Source: Leptospiraceae bacterium
GTDB lineage: Bacteria > Spirochaetota > Leptospiria > Leptospirales > Leptospiraceae
Assembly: GCA_016708435.1 (NCBI GenBank)
Contig: JADJFV010000002.1
Span: 124,001-188,000 of the forward strand
Length of the DNA: 64,000 bases
Direction of reading: 5' to 3'
The notes beneath the pieces were generated by a model. It ran no database searches and was not told the DNA's origin. It was given only the letters and a program-made list of their open reading frames with translations. A program made the position numbers and the translations under genes. Within the stretch, counting starts at the first letter, position 1. Every line of letters begins with the position of its first letter. Shown here piece after piece: positions 52,706 through 60,535 of this stretch.

Positions 52706-54373
52706 ATGAAATATTTATTATTTTTATTATTAATACTCTCTCTCTTGAGTTGCAAAAAGAATCAAGAACTCGAATGGATAAAACGCTCAGCGACAAATGA
52801 TATTGATTTGTATTTAACTCCTCATAAATTTAATGTATTAGAAAATGATTGGATAAATTTAAAATACTATTCGAAGTATGAAAAATCAGATTTAGTCAGA
52901 CACCTTCGCTCCTATGGAAGAACGTTAGACGACCTCAAAACAAATCCAGTCTTAGAATACAAAGAAGCAGAAAACATTGTAACCTTAAAAGTGGCGAGAA
53001 GTGCACACTCTACTTTTTATGACTACGACACAAATATTCCAATTGTTTTTTACGGACCGAATTGGATTCAAAAAGGGGAATATACGGACTCAATTCACCA
53101 ACAACATATAGTCCCTACTCTCGCAAAGATTTTAAAAATAAGAAATCCAAACGGAGTGGAAACTCATCCTTTAACGCAAATTTTAAAACCAAGTGCAGAG
53201 GGAAATCTCCCTGAAATCATTGTCACTGTAGTTGTTGACCAAGGTGGACAACAGTATTACAAAGCCCATCCAGAAGTTCCGATTCAAATTTCTAAAATAA
53301 AAAAAGAAGCGGCATATTTCCCGAATGCGCTCGTTGGTCATTTAGATGCAGAAACTGCTGTTGGTCACGCAGCTATTGGAACAGGAGCTTATCCTAGAAA
53401 GAATGGGATTATTGGCAACGGATACTTGCGATTAGCCAATGGTAAAATTACTAGAGACGAAATTTATACCACAAGTGACACGACTGTAAATCCGGGAGAG
53501 TTATTAGTTGAGACTCTCGGAGATGTATTAGACAATGAATATCGCGGAGAGTCGGAAGTGATTAGCCAATGTTATGCTCTGAGGGCTTCTATTGGCATGG
53601 CAGGACATGGAGCTTCAAAAATAAAAGGCGCAGACTATCTAGGTGACAAGGATATAGTTTATTGGCTTTCTACCGGAAAATCGCAATGGGTAACGGATAC
53701 TCGCTATTACACACTCCCACCCGAGACTATCGACTATAATCCCTTAAATACGTTTAATGAAGAGTATCCGCAAGGTTGGGAAGGCATCAATGTCAAAGGC
53801 TTTGATGAAATCCATAAATATTGGGGAATCTTAATGGCAAATCCTGCGGAAACAAAATCAGAAGCTGAGCTTTTTCGAAAAGTTATCAAGGCGCACTTAA
53901 TTGACAAAGGCAGACATGCAGATGGAATCCCTGATTTAGCTTATTTGACAATTAAATCTACAGATGCAGTTGCACATCAGTTTGGATTTGAATCTCTCGA
54001 AGCCAAAGAAACTTTCAGAGAAGCAGACAAACAAATCGGACTCATTTTTGATTTTTTACAAAAGGAATATAACAATAAATTTATACTTATTATTACAGCA
54101 GACCACGGAGGAACTCCAATGCCAGAGCTTTCCGGCGCTGAGAGATACACTATGAAAGAATTAGTTGCAGAGATTAACAAGCTTTTGCCGGAGGAAGCAA
54201 GGCAAACGGAAAGCTTAATTAACTTTATGACTATTGCACAAATTTCATTGAATCATGAAGTTTTAAAAAAGTATTCAGTCACTGAAAAACAAATCATAGA
54301 TAAAATAATGAGTATTGAAGTAAATCATAAGCCCTTTTTTAAAAAAGTATTTGCAAAAGCTGATTTAAAGTAA
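52706..54373 (+). CDS. PafA-type alkaline phosphatase/phosphodiesterase lipoprotein, apparently circularly permuted
   Basis: A 555-residue lipoprotein from the ATG at 52706 (AAGGTG upstream; lipobox C16 in LSLLSC). Catalytic landmarks are D178 (VVVDQGG), T217 nucleophile (ETAVGHAAIGTGAYP), N238 (GIIGNGYL), D420/H424 (STDAVAHQFG) and D466/H467 (ITADHGGTP). Residues 24-165 hold LYLTPHKF, SAHSTFYDYDTNIPIVFYG and IVPTLAKIL, which in PafA-type enzymes come after the TADHG block at the C-terminus and supply the last zinc ligand (here H101). R293 sits where a K-x-R motif is usual, so diesters may be preferred. Confidence 0.8.
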   Translation: MKYLLFLLLILSLLSCKKNQELEWIKRSATNDIDLYLTPHKFNVLENDWINLKYYSKYEKSDLVRHLRSYGRTLDDLKTNPVLEYKEAENIVTLKVARSAHSTFYDYDTNIPIVFYGPNWIQKGEYTDSIHQQHIVPTLAKILKIRNPNGVETHPLTQILKPSAEGNLPEIIVTVVVDQGGQQYYKAHPEVPIQISKIKKEAAYFPNALVGHLDAETAVGHAAIGTGAYPRKNGIIGNGYLRLANGKITRDEIYTTSDTTVNPGELLVETLGDVLDNEYRGESEVISQCYALRASIGMAGHGASKIKGADYLGDKDIVYWLSTGKSQWVTDTRYYTLPPETIDYNPLNTFNEEYPQGWEGINVKGFDEIHKYWGILMANPAETKSEAELFRKVIKAHLIDKGRHADGIPDLAYLTIKSTDAVAHQFGFESLEAKETFREADKQIGLIFDFLQKEYNNKFILIITADHGGTPMPELSGAERYTMKELVAEINKLLPEEARQTESLINFMTIAQISLNHEVLKKYSVTEKQIIDKIMSIEVNHKPFFKKVFAKADLK

Positions 54374-54380
54374 TTTTTTT

Positions 54381-55667
54381 ATGAAGTTGTTTTTAGTTAG
54401 ATATGTTTTTCTTTTTCTTTTTTTTCTGACAACTAATAGTATTTACTCTCAGATTAAACTAGATAATATTTTTACAATCGAAGATGGAATTTCTTATTCG
54501 ATTGTTTTGCCAGTCAATTACAATAAGAACAAAAAGTATCTTCTAGCCGTTGGTCTGCATGGACTCTTTAGCGATGGAAGTCGTATGGTAAACCCGTTTA
54601 GCTATTATTCGCGGTATATGAATATAATCCTTGTTTGCCCCGACGGAAATTTTACAGACAATGGAAGAAATGGAGTAAAATGGGGTTATGATAAGAGTGA
54701 AAAGTATATATTAAATCTAGTCGATTTAATTAAAGCAAAATATAAAGTTTACGATGACGTGCTCCTCTTTGGATTTTCGCAAGGAGGAAACCAGGGTCTA
54801 CAATCCGCACTTTCTAGTCCTAATATTTTTCGCTATTTTGCAGGACTTTCTGGTGGTTACACTTCTTTAACCGATAGACAGATTTCAAACGCGGGAAAAA
54901 TAAATATTCTATTTATCTCAGGGGACACAGGAGAAGGAGAAGCATTTACCCGACGCGAAATGGATAATCGCTTTCAAGTTTTAAAACGATACAATCCGTA
55001 TGCTATTCGAAAAATCTATCCCGGGATTCGACATGAAGTCATTCACGAACAAGCCTTTTACATGTTTGACTGGTTAATGACCGTTAGCCAAAAAGATAGA
55101 TCAACTCATTTGATCAAAGAAGATTTTTTTAAATCTTACTTTGATAGCACAAATGCACTCGGCTCTGAAAAATATCAAGAAAGCATTCAATATGCATATG
55201 ATAGCATTTCTAAAAATAAAGTCTTTGCCCCTTCTTATTTTAATTTAGTGTCCTCTTTTTTCTCAATGAAGGATATCCTCAGCTTTAAAAAGTTTTTTTT
55301 CCCAATGCTTGAATTATACTCGACCTATTCTTTCTTCGATCATAGCCCCGTCTTAAACTTGATTGAAAATATAAAATTATCCGATGTAGATTTTTTAATC
55401 AAAGAAAAATTTTTGGAATTTGTTCAAACAAAATTAAACGAATATGAAACTAGACTTTCCAATCTTTACAAAGGAGAAATCTATTTACTGCTCGCGGAGC
55501 TACACATCATTAACCACAATACACAGTATGCAAGAGCCGCTTTCAAAAAATCTTTATCATTCTATACCCAAATAAATCCCAAAGAAACGATTTATATAGA
55601 TGCGCAGGTTAAGAAGAAATTAATTTATGTAACCGAATACATTAAAGAATTGGAAGTAATTAAATAA
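54381..55667 (+). CDS. Secreted serine esterase (alpha/beta hydrolase) with TPR-like tail
   Basis: A 428-residue protein with a signal peptide (about 1-23, ending NSIYSQ). The hydrolase domain (about 30-240) has a possible oxyanion-hole region at VGLHGLFSDG, nucleophile S133 in LLFGFSQGGNQGL, an acid around LFISGDTGE and the histidine in YPGIRHEVIHEQ. This resembles feruloyl-esterase/PHB-depolymerase-type enzymes. The C-terminal 180 residues are helical and TPR-like (QYARAAFKKSLSFYTQI). It starts 7 bases after the phosphatase gene, so the two are probably one operon acting outside the cytoplasmic membrane. Confidence 0.78.
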   Translation: MKLFLVRYVFLFLFFLTTNSIYSQIKLDNIFTIEDGISYSIVLPVNYNKNKKYLLAVGLHGLFSDGSRMVNPFSYYSRYMNIILVCPDGNFTDNGRNGVKWGYDKSEKYILNLVDLIKAKYKVYDDVLLFGFSQGGNQGLQSALSSPNIFRYFAGLSGGYTSLTDRQISNAGKINILFISGDTGEGEAFTRREMDNRFQVLKRYNPYAIRKIYPGIRHEVIHEQAFYMFDWLMTVSQKDRSTHLIKEDFFKSYFDSTNALGSEKYQESIQYAYDSISKNKVFAPSYFNLVSSFFSMKDILSFKKFFFPMLELYSTYSFFDHSPVLNLIENIKLSDVDFLIKEKFLEFVQTKLNEYETRLSNLYKGEIYLLLAELHIINHNTQYARAAFKKSLSFYTQINPKETIYIDAQVKKKLIYVTEYIKELEVIK

Positions 55668-55686
55668 CCAAATATTGTTTGTTGAA

Positions 55687-56151
55687 TTATAGACTTTTGC
55701 AGACAGTAGTTCCATCGTATGTACACGATTTAATTTTTAAGCTTGTCGAAGTTGAACTTACTATACAAGACTTTGTATCACTGTAAATATTTTGTAAAAA
55801 AATAGTTCCATTAGAATAAGTCGTAGTGCAATTACATTTATAAGTAGCTGTAGCCGAATTAAAGCATTTACTTTCACTAAAAGTTTGTCCGGAAGAACAA
55901 GACATTGTTGCTTTAATATTAAACCACCATTCACTGCAATCAGTTGATGAAGCAAGACAACTATTTCCAAAGTTACTTACCGAGGATGAAAGATTTGCGG
56001 CAGAAGTGAGACAAGAGGTGGTTTGGGATTGCTGTGTTTGCAATATTAACAATGATAGCAGTGGTTTATTATCTTTTTCTTTTGACTTATTACAGCCTAT
56101 AAATGTAACCCAAAAAAACATAATAGTTGCAAAAGTTTTCATTATATTCAT
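55687..56151 (-). CDS. Small cysteine-rich lipoprotein
   Basis: From the ATG at 56151 this 154-residue protein has a signal peptide ending WVTFIGC with lipobox C20; the frame opens at 56223 without a signal. The mature part has about ten cysteines (CLTSAANL, CLASSTDCSEWWF, CSSGQTFSESKCF, CNCTTTY, CIVSS, CTYDGTTVC), probably in disulphides. It is rich in Ser and Thr. No family is recognised. It stands alone, convergent with the esterase and divergent from hemA. Confidence 0.65.
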   Translation of the reverse strand: MNIMKTFATIMFFWVTFIGCNKSKEKDNKPLLSLLILQTQQSQTTSCLTSAANLSSSVSNFGNSCLASSTDCSEWWFNIKATMSCSSGQTFSESKCFNSATATYKCNCTTTYSNGTIFLQNIYSDTKSCIVSSTSTSLKIKSCTYDGTTVCKSL

Positions 56152-56332
56152 ATATTTGTTCGTGTAATTATTTAAGTTATTAATTGCACTTATTAATAAA
56201 ATGTTGTCAATAATAAAAAGCAAAACCTATTCAGATCTCTAGAATTACGAGAGTTGACTGATTCAAATTTCTTTTTTTCACTTCCTGACAGTTTCATGAC
56301 AAATGGAATTTAAGGTATGGTAATATATTGGT

Positions 56333-57217
56333 ATGTGGTCAAACTTACTTATATTGCATTCAAACGATAAGAACAGAGACAGAGAAACCTTTTCAGGTTT
56401 ATTACACTGGAAAACATGTATGAGAACCCTTTATATCGGGGACATTCGAATTTTCGATCATACTCAGGTGCAATTCTCTCGACATTATGAGACCTATGTG
56501 GGCTACGAAGCATACAAATTGCTTCTCGAAATTGTAAGTGGAATTCGTTCACGACTACTTGGAGAAACAGAAATTTTAGCGCAATTCAAAGAAATCATGA
56601 AAAATGAATCGTTACCAAAACACTCTCTTGGTGACTACTTAAAGAAACTCCGCGACCAAATCATTGAAGATTCGCGAAAAATTCGAAGTGGGCATTTACG
56701 TTTTTTGGGAGATCAGTCTTATGGTGGTTTAGCAAATCGTTATTTAAAGTCCACAAAAGAAGTAGTCTTGTTCGGGACTGGAAATTTGGCAGTAAAAGTA
56801 TTACCCTGGCTTTTAGAAAAAAATAGAAAAGTAACTGTGATAGGAAGAAATTTAGAAAAACTTAAAGAAATCGCTTCCAAGTATCCTGTTCAAATTCAAA
56901 CGTTAGACGCTTTCGTTCCTAAGGATGAAGCAATTGTCATTGCAGCTCCCATTTCCTTAAAAGAAATTATTCCTTCCATAAAAGACAATACAATGGTCGT
57001 TGATTTTAGAGAAGACGATAAAGGGGATAATTTTGGTAATGCGCTTAATTATATTTCTTTCGAGTCAATGCTAAATTCTCTCAAAGCGCAAGAAGAGAGA
57101 AACAATGAACTTCGAAAGACTTTGGAAAAAGTCGTTACTGAACTTGCGATAGAGCGTGAAAATGAAAGCCAAAACTTTATCTATGGTTGGGAAGACATAC
57201 CTTGCCTAGCCTGCTAA
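56333..57217 (+). CDS. hemA: Glutamyl-tRNA reductase-like protein (short form)
   Basis: A 294-residue HemA-type protein. The catalytic cysteine position is C29 in LLHWKTCMRTLYIG. The substrate-binding motif SRLLGETEILAQFKEI and the NADPH-binding segment VVLFGTGNLAVKVLPWL are clear. It is shorter than the usual 410-430 residues because the N-terminal region before the cysteine and the C-terminal dimerisation helix are reduced. It would make glutamate-1-semialdehyde, the first committed step of tetrapyrrole synthesis in this route. It overlaps hemC by 31 bases. Confidence 0.85.
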   Translation: MWSNLLILHSNDKNRDRETFSGLLHWKTCMRTLYIGDIRIFDHTQVQFSRHYETYVGYEAYKLLLEIVSGIRSRLLGETEILAQFKEIMKNESLPKHSLGDYLKKLRDQIIEDSRKIRSGHLRFLGDQSYGGLANRYLKSTKEVVLFGTGNLAVKVLPWLLEKNRKVTVIGRNLEKLKEIASKYPVQIQTLDAFVPKDEAIVIAAPISLKEIIPSIKDNTMVVDFREDDKGDNFGNALNYISFESMLNSLKAQEERNNELRKTLEKVVTELAIERENESQNFIYGWEDIPCLAC

Positions 57218-58734
57218 AAATTGGTTCCAGAAAAAGCGCACTAGCGAAATTACAATCCTATTTAGTAGCAGATGCTCTAAAGAAAAAATTTCCCGACCTA
57301 AAAATCGAATTTTATTTTAAAGAATCGTTAGGCGATAAAGACCTCACTTCTCCGCTTTGGAAAATGGGCGACAGAGGAGTTTTCACAAAAGACTTTAAAG
57401 AAGATTTACTAAACGAAACAGTCGATGTAGTCATTCACTCTTGGAAAGACTTAGATTTACAACATGAGGATAACACAGAAGTAATCTCAATCCTAGAGCG
57501 AGCCGACCAAAGAGATCTACTCCTTTTTAAAAAAGAACATTTATTAAATCCAAATTTTTCAGAAATAAAAATATTCAGTTCTTCCCCAAGAAGAGAATTC
57601 AATCTAAAAAGATTTTTAGCGAAAGCTTTACCAAAAAGACTACAGGGTAAACCAATTGTATTCGAGCCCGTGCGCGGAAATATGCAAACAAGACTCGCCA
57701 AATGGAGCGAATCAAAAGAAACGCAAGGACTCATTTTAGCCAAAGCTGCCCTTGATAGACTCCTAACTGAGAATTTTCCAGAAGCGGCAACTGACGAGTA
57801 TGCGCAAATCAGAAAAACGATTCGCGTTTACTTAAAAGATGCAGCCTTTATGTGTCTGCCTCTTTCGGAAAATCCAAATGCTCCTGCACAGGGCGCACTC
57901 GCTGCCGAAATTAAATCAACGAGACAAGATATACGTGAAATCATTGCAACTCTTACAATTCCAGAAGTAGGCAAATCAGTATTAATCGAAAGAAAAGAAT
58001 TACAAAAATACGGTGGCGGTTGTCATCAAAAAATTGGTGTAAGTTCACTCGTTAGAAAATATGGAGAAGTTTTTTATCTTCGCGGGCTAACTGATGACGG
58101 AATAGAACTAAACGCACAAGCTCTTTCTAAAAATAAAACCACTCAACCAAAAGCTGAGCGCATAACGAGTATTTTCCCAAGAGAAAATGAAAAATTAAAA
58201 TTTAAAAGAGAAACAATCACCGAACCAGAACTAAGTGGTTCCAATTTCCTAGTTGCACGCACCAATGCCTGGCATCCAAACTGGACTCAGATGAATTTGG
58301 AACAAATCATTTGGGCAGCCGGAATAAAGACATTCTATCAATTAGCCGGAAAAGACCAATGGGTGAGCGGAACCTCAGACGGACTAGGCGAAGATGAAAA
58401 TCCAAATATTTCGATCCTGCTTGGCGAAGAGAAACCATTTGTAAAATTAACCCACGAAGATAGCGGCGAAATTCAATCCAATTTAGAAAGAATCTATACT
58501 TATAAAATTTCATTAGAAGCGGATATTCCTGATTTAACGCAAAAGACTCATTTCTTTTGGATGAGTGGCTTCCAGTTTGATCTGGCTATTCAAAAGTATC
58601 CTTCAATTGTAAATAGCTTTCATGCCTGTGGTCCGGGTATTACTGCTACTCATATTAGAAAGCGACTTGGTGAACTAGGAAGTCTTGAGATTTTCTTAAA
58701 TTATGAAGATTGGGTTGGGTTTCATTCGTCGTAG
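57187..58734 (+). CDS. hemC: Porphobilinogen deaminase with HemD-like C-terminal region
   Basis: A 515-residue protein. The N-terminal 310 residues are HemC: KIGSRKSALAKLQ, the catalytic aspartate D88 in VIHSWKDLD, PVRGNMQTRLAKW, GLILAKAALDRL, and the dipyrromethane-cofactor cysteine C279 in YGGGCHQKIG. The remaining 200 residues lack the HemC pattern and end with FHACGPGITATHIRKRLGEL, which resembles the end of uroporphyrinogen III synthase (HemD). The start is a TTG at 57187 or 57202, inside hemA. A HemC-HemD fusion next to hemA is, from memory, also found in Leptospira. Confidence 0.88.
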   Translation: MGRHTLPSLLKIGSRKSALAKLQSYLVADALKKKFPDLKIEFYFKESLGDKDLTSPLWKMGDRGVFTKDFKEDLLNETVDVVIHSWKDLDLQHEDNTEVISILERADQRDLLLFKKEHLLNPNFSEIKIFSSSPRREFNLKRFLAKALPKRLQGKPIVFEPVRGNMQTRLAKWSESKETQGLILAKAALDRLLTENFPEAATDEYAQIRKTIRVYLKDAAFMCLPLSENPNAPAQGALAAEIKSTRQDIREIIATLTIPEVGKSVLIERKELQKYGGGCHQKIGVSSLVRKYGEVFYLRGLTDDGIELNAQALSKNKTTQPKAERITSIFPRENEKLKFKRETITEPELSGSNFLVARTNAWHPNWTQMNLEQIIWAAGIKTFYQLAGKDQWVSGTSDGLGEDENPNISILLGEEKPFVKLTHEDSGEIQSNLERIYTYKISLEADIPDLTQKTHFFWMSGFQFDLAIQKYPSIVNSFHACGPGITATHIRKRLGELGSLEIFLNYEDWVGFHSS

Positions 58735-58759
58735 AGACGTTTTATGAAACGTCTCTACG
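58730..58759. terminator. Perfect 13-bp hairpin at the hemC end (GTAGAGACG-type palindrome, copy 2)
   Basis: CGTAGAGACGTTT (58730-58742) and AAACGTCTCTACG (58747-58759) are exact reverse complements with a TATG loop. The hemC stop codon lies within the left arm. A convergent gene ends 12 bases beyond, so this may terminate both. It shares GTAGAGACG with the repeat at 47458. Confidence 0.72.
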
Positions 58760-58770
58760 AATAGTAAATA

Positions 58771-59883
58771 TTATTTCAATTGCTTTGCATCGTGAGAGAT
58801 TACTTTCTTGCGATCTACTTTTACGAAACCTTTTACAGTATGAACTGTGAAGGTATTGTCATCCATAGCGGTAATCACACCAGTAACCGCTTGTCCACCA
58901 TCTAAAGAAAGAACTTCTAAACGTCCATATTTCGCGAAGAGACTTTGTTCAGTCTCAGCAGGAGCAGAGTTAGCATCTGATTCTATTTCATCTTTGCCTT
59001 CGATAATTTTTATATCAGCATCTGTAATAGCGGATCTCTTGAAATTTCCACCGCGAGAAATTTCTTGTGCAGATTGTTTACTATCTAAAATTTCGATCGG
59101 CTCAACAGTGAGTGGAACTTCCTCTTTGTGTTTCGTAATCCCAACAACCCCATCTAGAACGGATACTCTAGTGACATCCTCTTTGCCTTTATCAGGATCA
59201 ACTACAACTAAGAAGCGAGTTCCTCTTACTCCAGCGATTACAGTTGGAGTTACAATGTTGAAATTATCAGATTGTTTCTGTTTGGTAACATTTGCCACTA
59301 ACATACCTTTCTTTATCGAAACCTCTTCTGTAACATTTCCGTTTGTTTCTACTAATCGCTTAAGAGAAACTTCCGTATTTGCCTTGATTCGTAAAGACGA
59401 TCCATGAGAGAATTCTAAATCAACGGTTGATTTGTCTCCTGTGAATAGCATTTGATTTGTAGTAAGAAGAGCGCCTACTTCTGGTTTAACGCCTGCATCG
59501 CTAGGATTTGATTTTACTTTTACATCCCCTACTACAAAAGTAACTTTTGCTTTTAATTCACCGGGAGTAGCAACTTGCGGCTCCTTCGGCTTATCTCCAT
59601 TACCCACAGCAAGAAAAATTCCCAAAAAGATTACTGCTGCTGCCCCTAATACATAGATTATTTTTTTATTCATTCCATTACTCCGATCTAATTTTATAAT
59701 TTTTTGTTGTTCCATTTTTTGAAATTTATCTAGAATCTCACTTGAAGTCGGAAACTCAATCGTATGTGCTCCCGTTCTAGAAAGAAGTTCTTCGATACTT
59801 CTAACCCGCTGCGATACTTCATTTGGTTTGTTATCAATTAAAGCATCATAAACTTTTTTTTCTAATTCTGAAAATTCTTCCAT
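58771..59883 (-). CDS. FecR-domain transmembrane protein (probable anti-sigma/sensor)
   Basis: A 370-residue protein with a short cytoplasmic N-terminus (about 1-70), one membrane segment (IIYVLGAAAVIFLGIFLAV, about 75-93) and an extracytoplasmic FecR domain (about 110-290) containing VEFSHGSSLRIKANTEVSL-like strands, VTPTVIAGVRGTRFLV and RVSVLDGVVGI. It lies 22 bases after the ECF sigma factor gene. A FecI/FecR-like pair, in which this protein restrains the sigma factor until a signal arrives, is the likely arrangement. No TonB receptor is adjacent. Confidence 0.87.
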   Translation of the reverse strand: MEEFSELEKKVYDALIDNKPNEVSQRVRSIEELLSRTGAHTIEFPTSSEILDKFQKMEQQKIIKLDRSNGMNKKIIYVLGAAAVIFLGIFLAVGNGDKPKEPQVATPGELKAKVTFVVGDVKVKSNPSDAGVKPEVGALLTTNQMLFTGDKSTVDLEFSHGSSLRIKANTEVSLKRLVETNGNVTEEVSIKKGMLVANVTKQKQSDNFNIVTPTVIAGVRGTRFLVVVDPDKGKEDVTRVSVLDGVVGITKHKEEVPLTVEPIEILDSKQSAQEISRGGNFKRSAITDADIKIIEGKDEIESDANSAPAETEQSLFAKYGRLEVLSLDGGQAVTGVITAMDDNTFTVHTVKGFVKVDRKKVISHDAKQLK

Positions 59884-59905
59884 TCTATTACTCGCTTATC
59901 TTCAT

Positions 59906-60451
59906 TTATGGTGCAATTCCATGCTCTTCGGCTAGCTGAATCAACCTTGCAGTCGCTTTCACTACTAACCTCGAAACAGTTGAAATTGATAATTCCATTA
60001 CTTCCGCAATTTCGGCTAACGTCATATCCTTTATATTTTTCATAATCAGGGCGACTCTTTGATCTTCCGGTAGCAACGCCAAACACTGTCGTAACCTCAA
60101 CTCCATATCTTTCAATTCTTCTCTTTTTTCAAATGATGTCTTCTTACTCTGATAAATATCAATATTGTTGGATGCGTTTTCTTTTACCGTGGAAAACTTT
60201 TTACTATAATTAATAGAATTGTTCCTGGCAATCGTGTAAAGAACCATGATAGCTTTTTCAGGAGGAAGATTACTCTCACCATAACTCCTAAAATAGCTAA
60301 AAAAAGTCTCTTGCATCAAGTCAGAAGCAACCTCTTGGTTGTTGGAATATTTATATAAGAAATCAAAGATTCTTTTATGATACATCTCATACAAACTTCC
60401 CATGTAAAGTGTCTTATCTAGCATCAAAACATTGTTTAGAATAAGTTTCAT
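59906..60451 (-). CDS. ECF-family RNA polymerase sigma factor
   Basis: A 181-residue sigma-70-type factor with region 2 (YHKRIFDFLYKYSNNQEVAS then DLMQETFFSYFRSYGE) and region 4 (LALLPEDQRVALIMKNIKDM, TLAEIAEVMELSISTVSRLV). Region 3 and region 1 are absent, as in ECF sigmas. It is cotranscribed with the FecR-domain gene 22 bases downstream. Several in-frame starts exist near the beginning; the first ATG is used here. Confidence 0.92.
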   Translation of the reverse strand: MKLILNNVLMLDKTLYMGSLYEMYHKRIFDFLYKYSNNQEVASDLMQETFFSYFRSYGESNLPPEKAIMVLYTIARNNSINYSKKFSTVKENASNNIDIYQSKKTSFEKREELKDMELRLRQCLALLPEDQRVALIMKNIKDMTLAEIAEVMELSISTVSRLVVKATARLIQLAEEHGIAP

Positions 60452-60535
60452 ATTTTCAAGATAAAAAACTTTGCATCCACTTGCTTAATTAGACAAATTA
60501 ACTTAGGGTTTTTTTCATCTGAGCATTTAATATAT

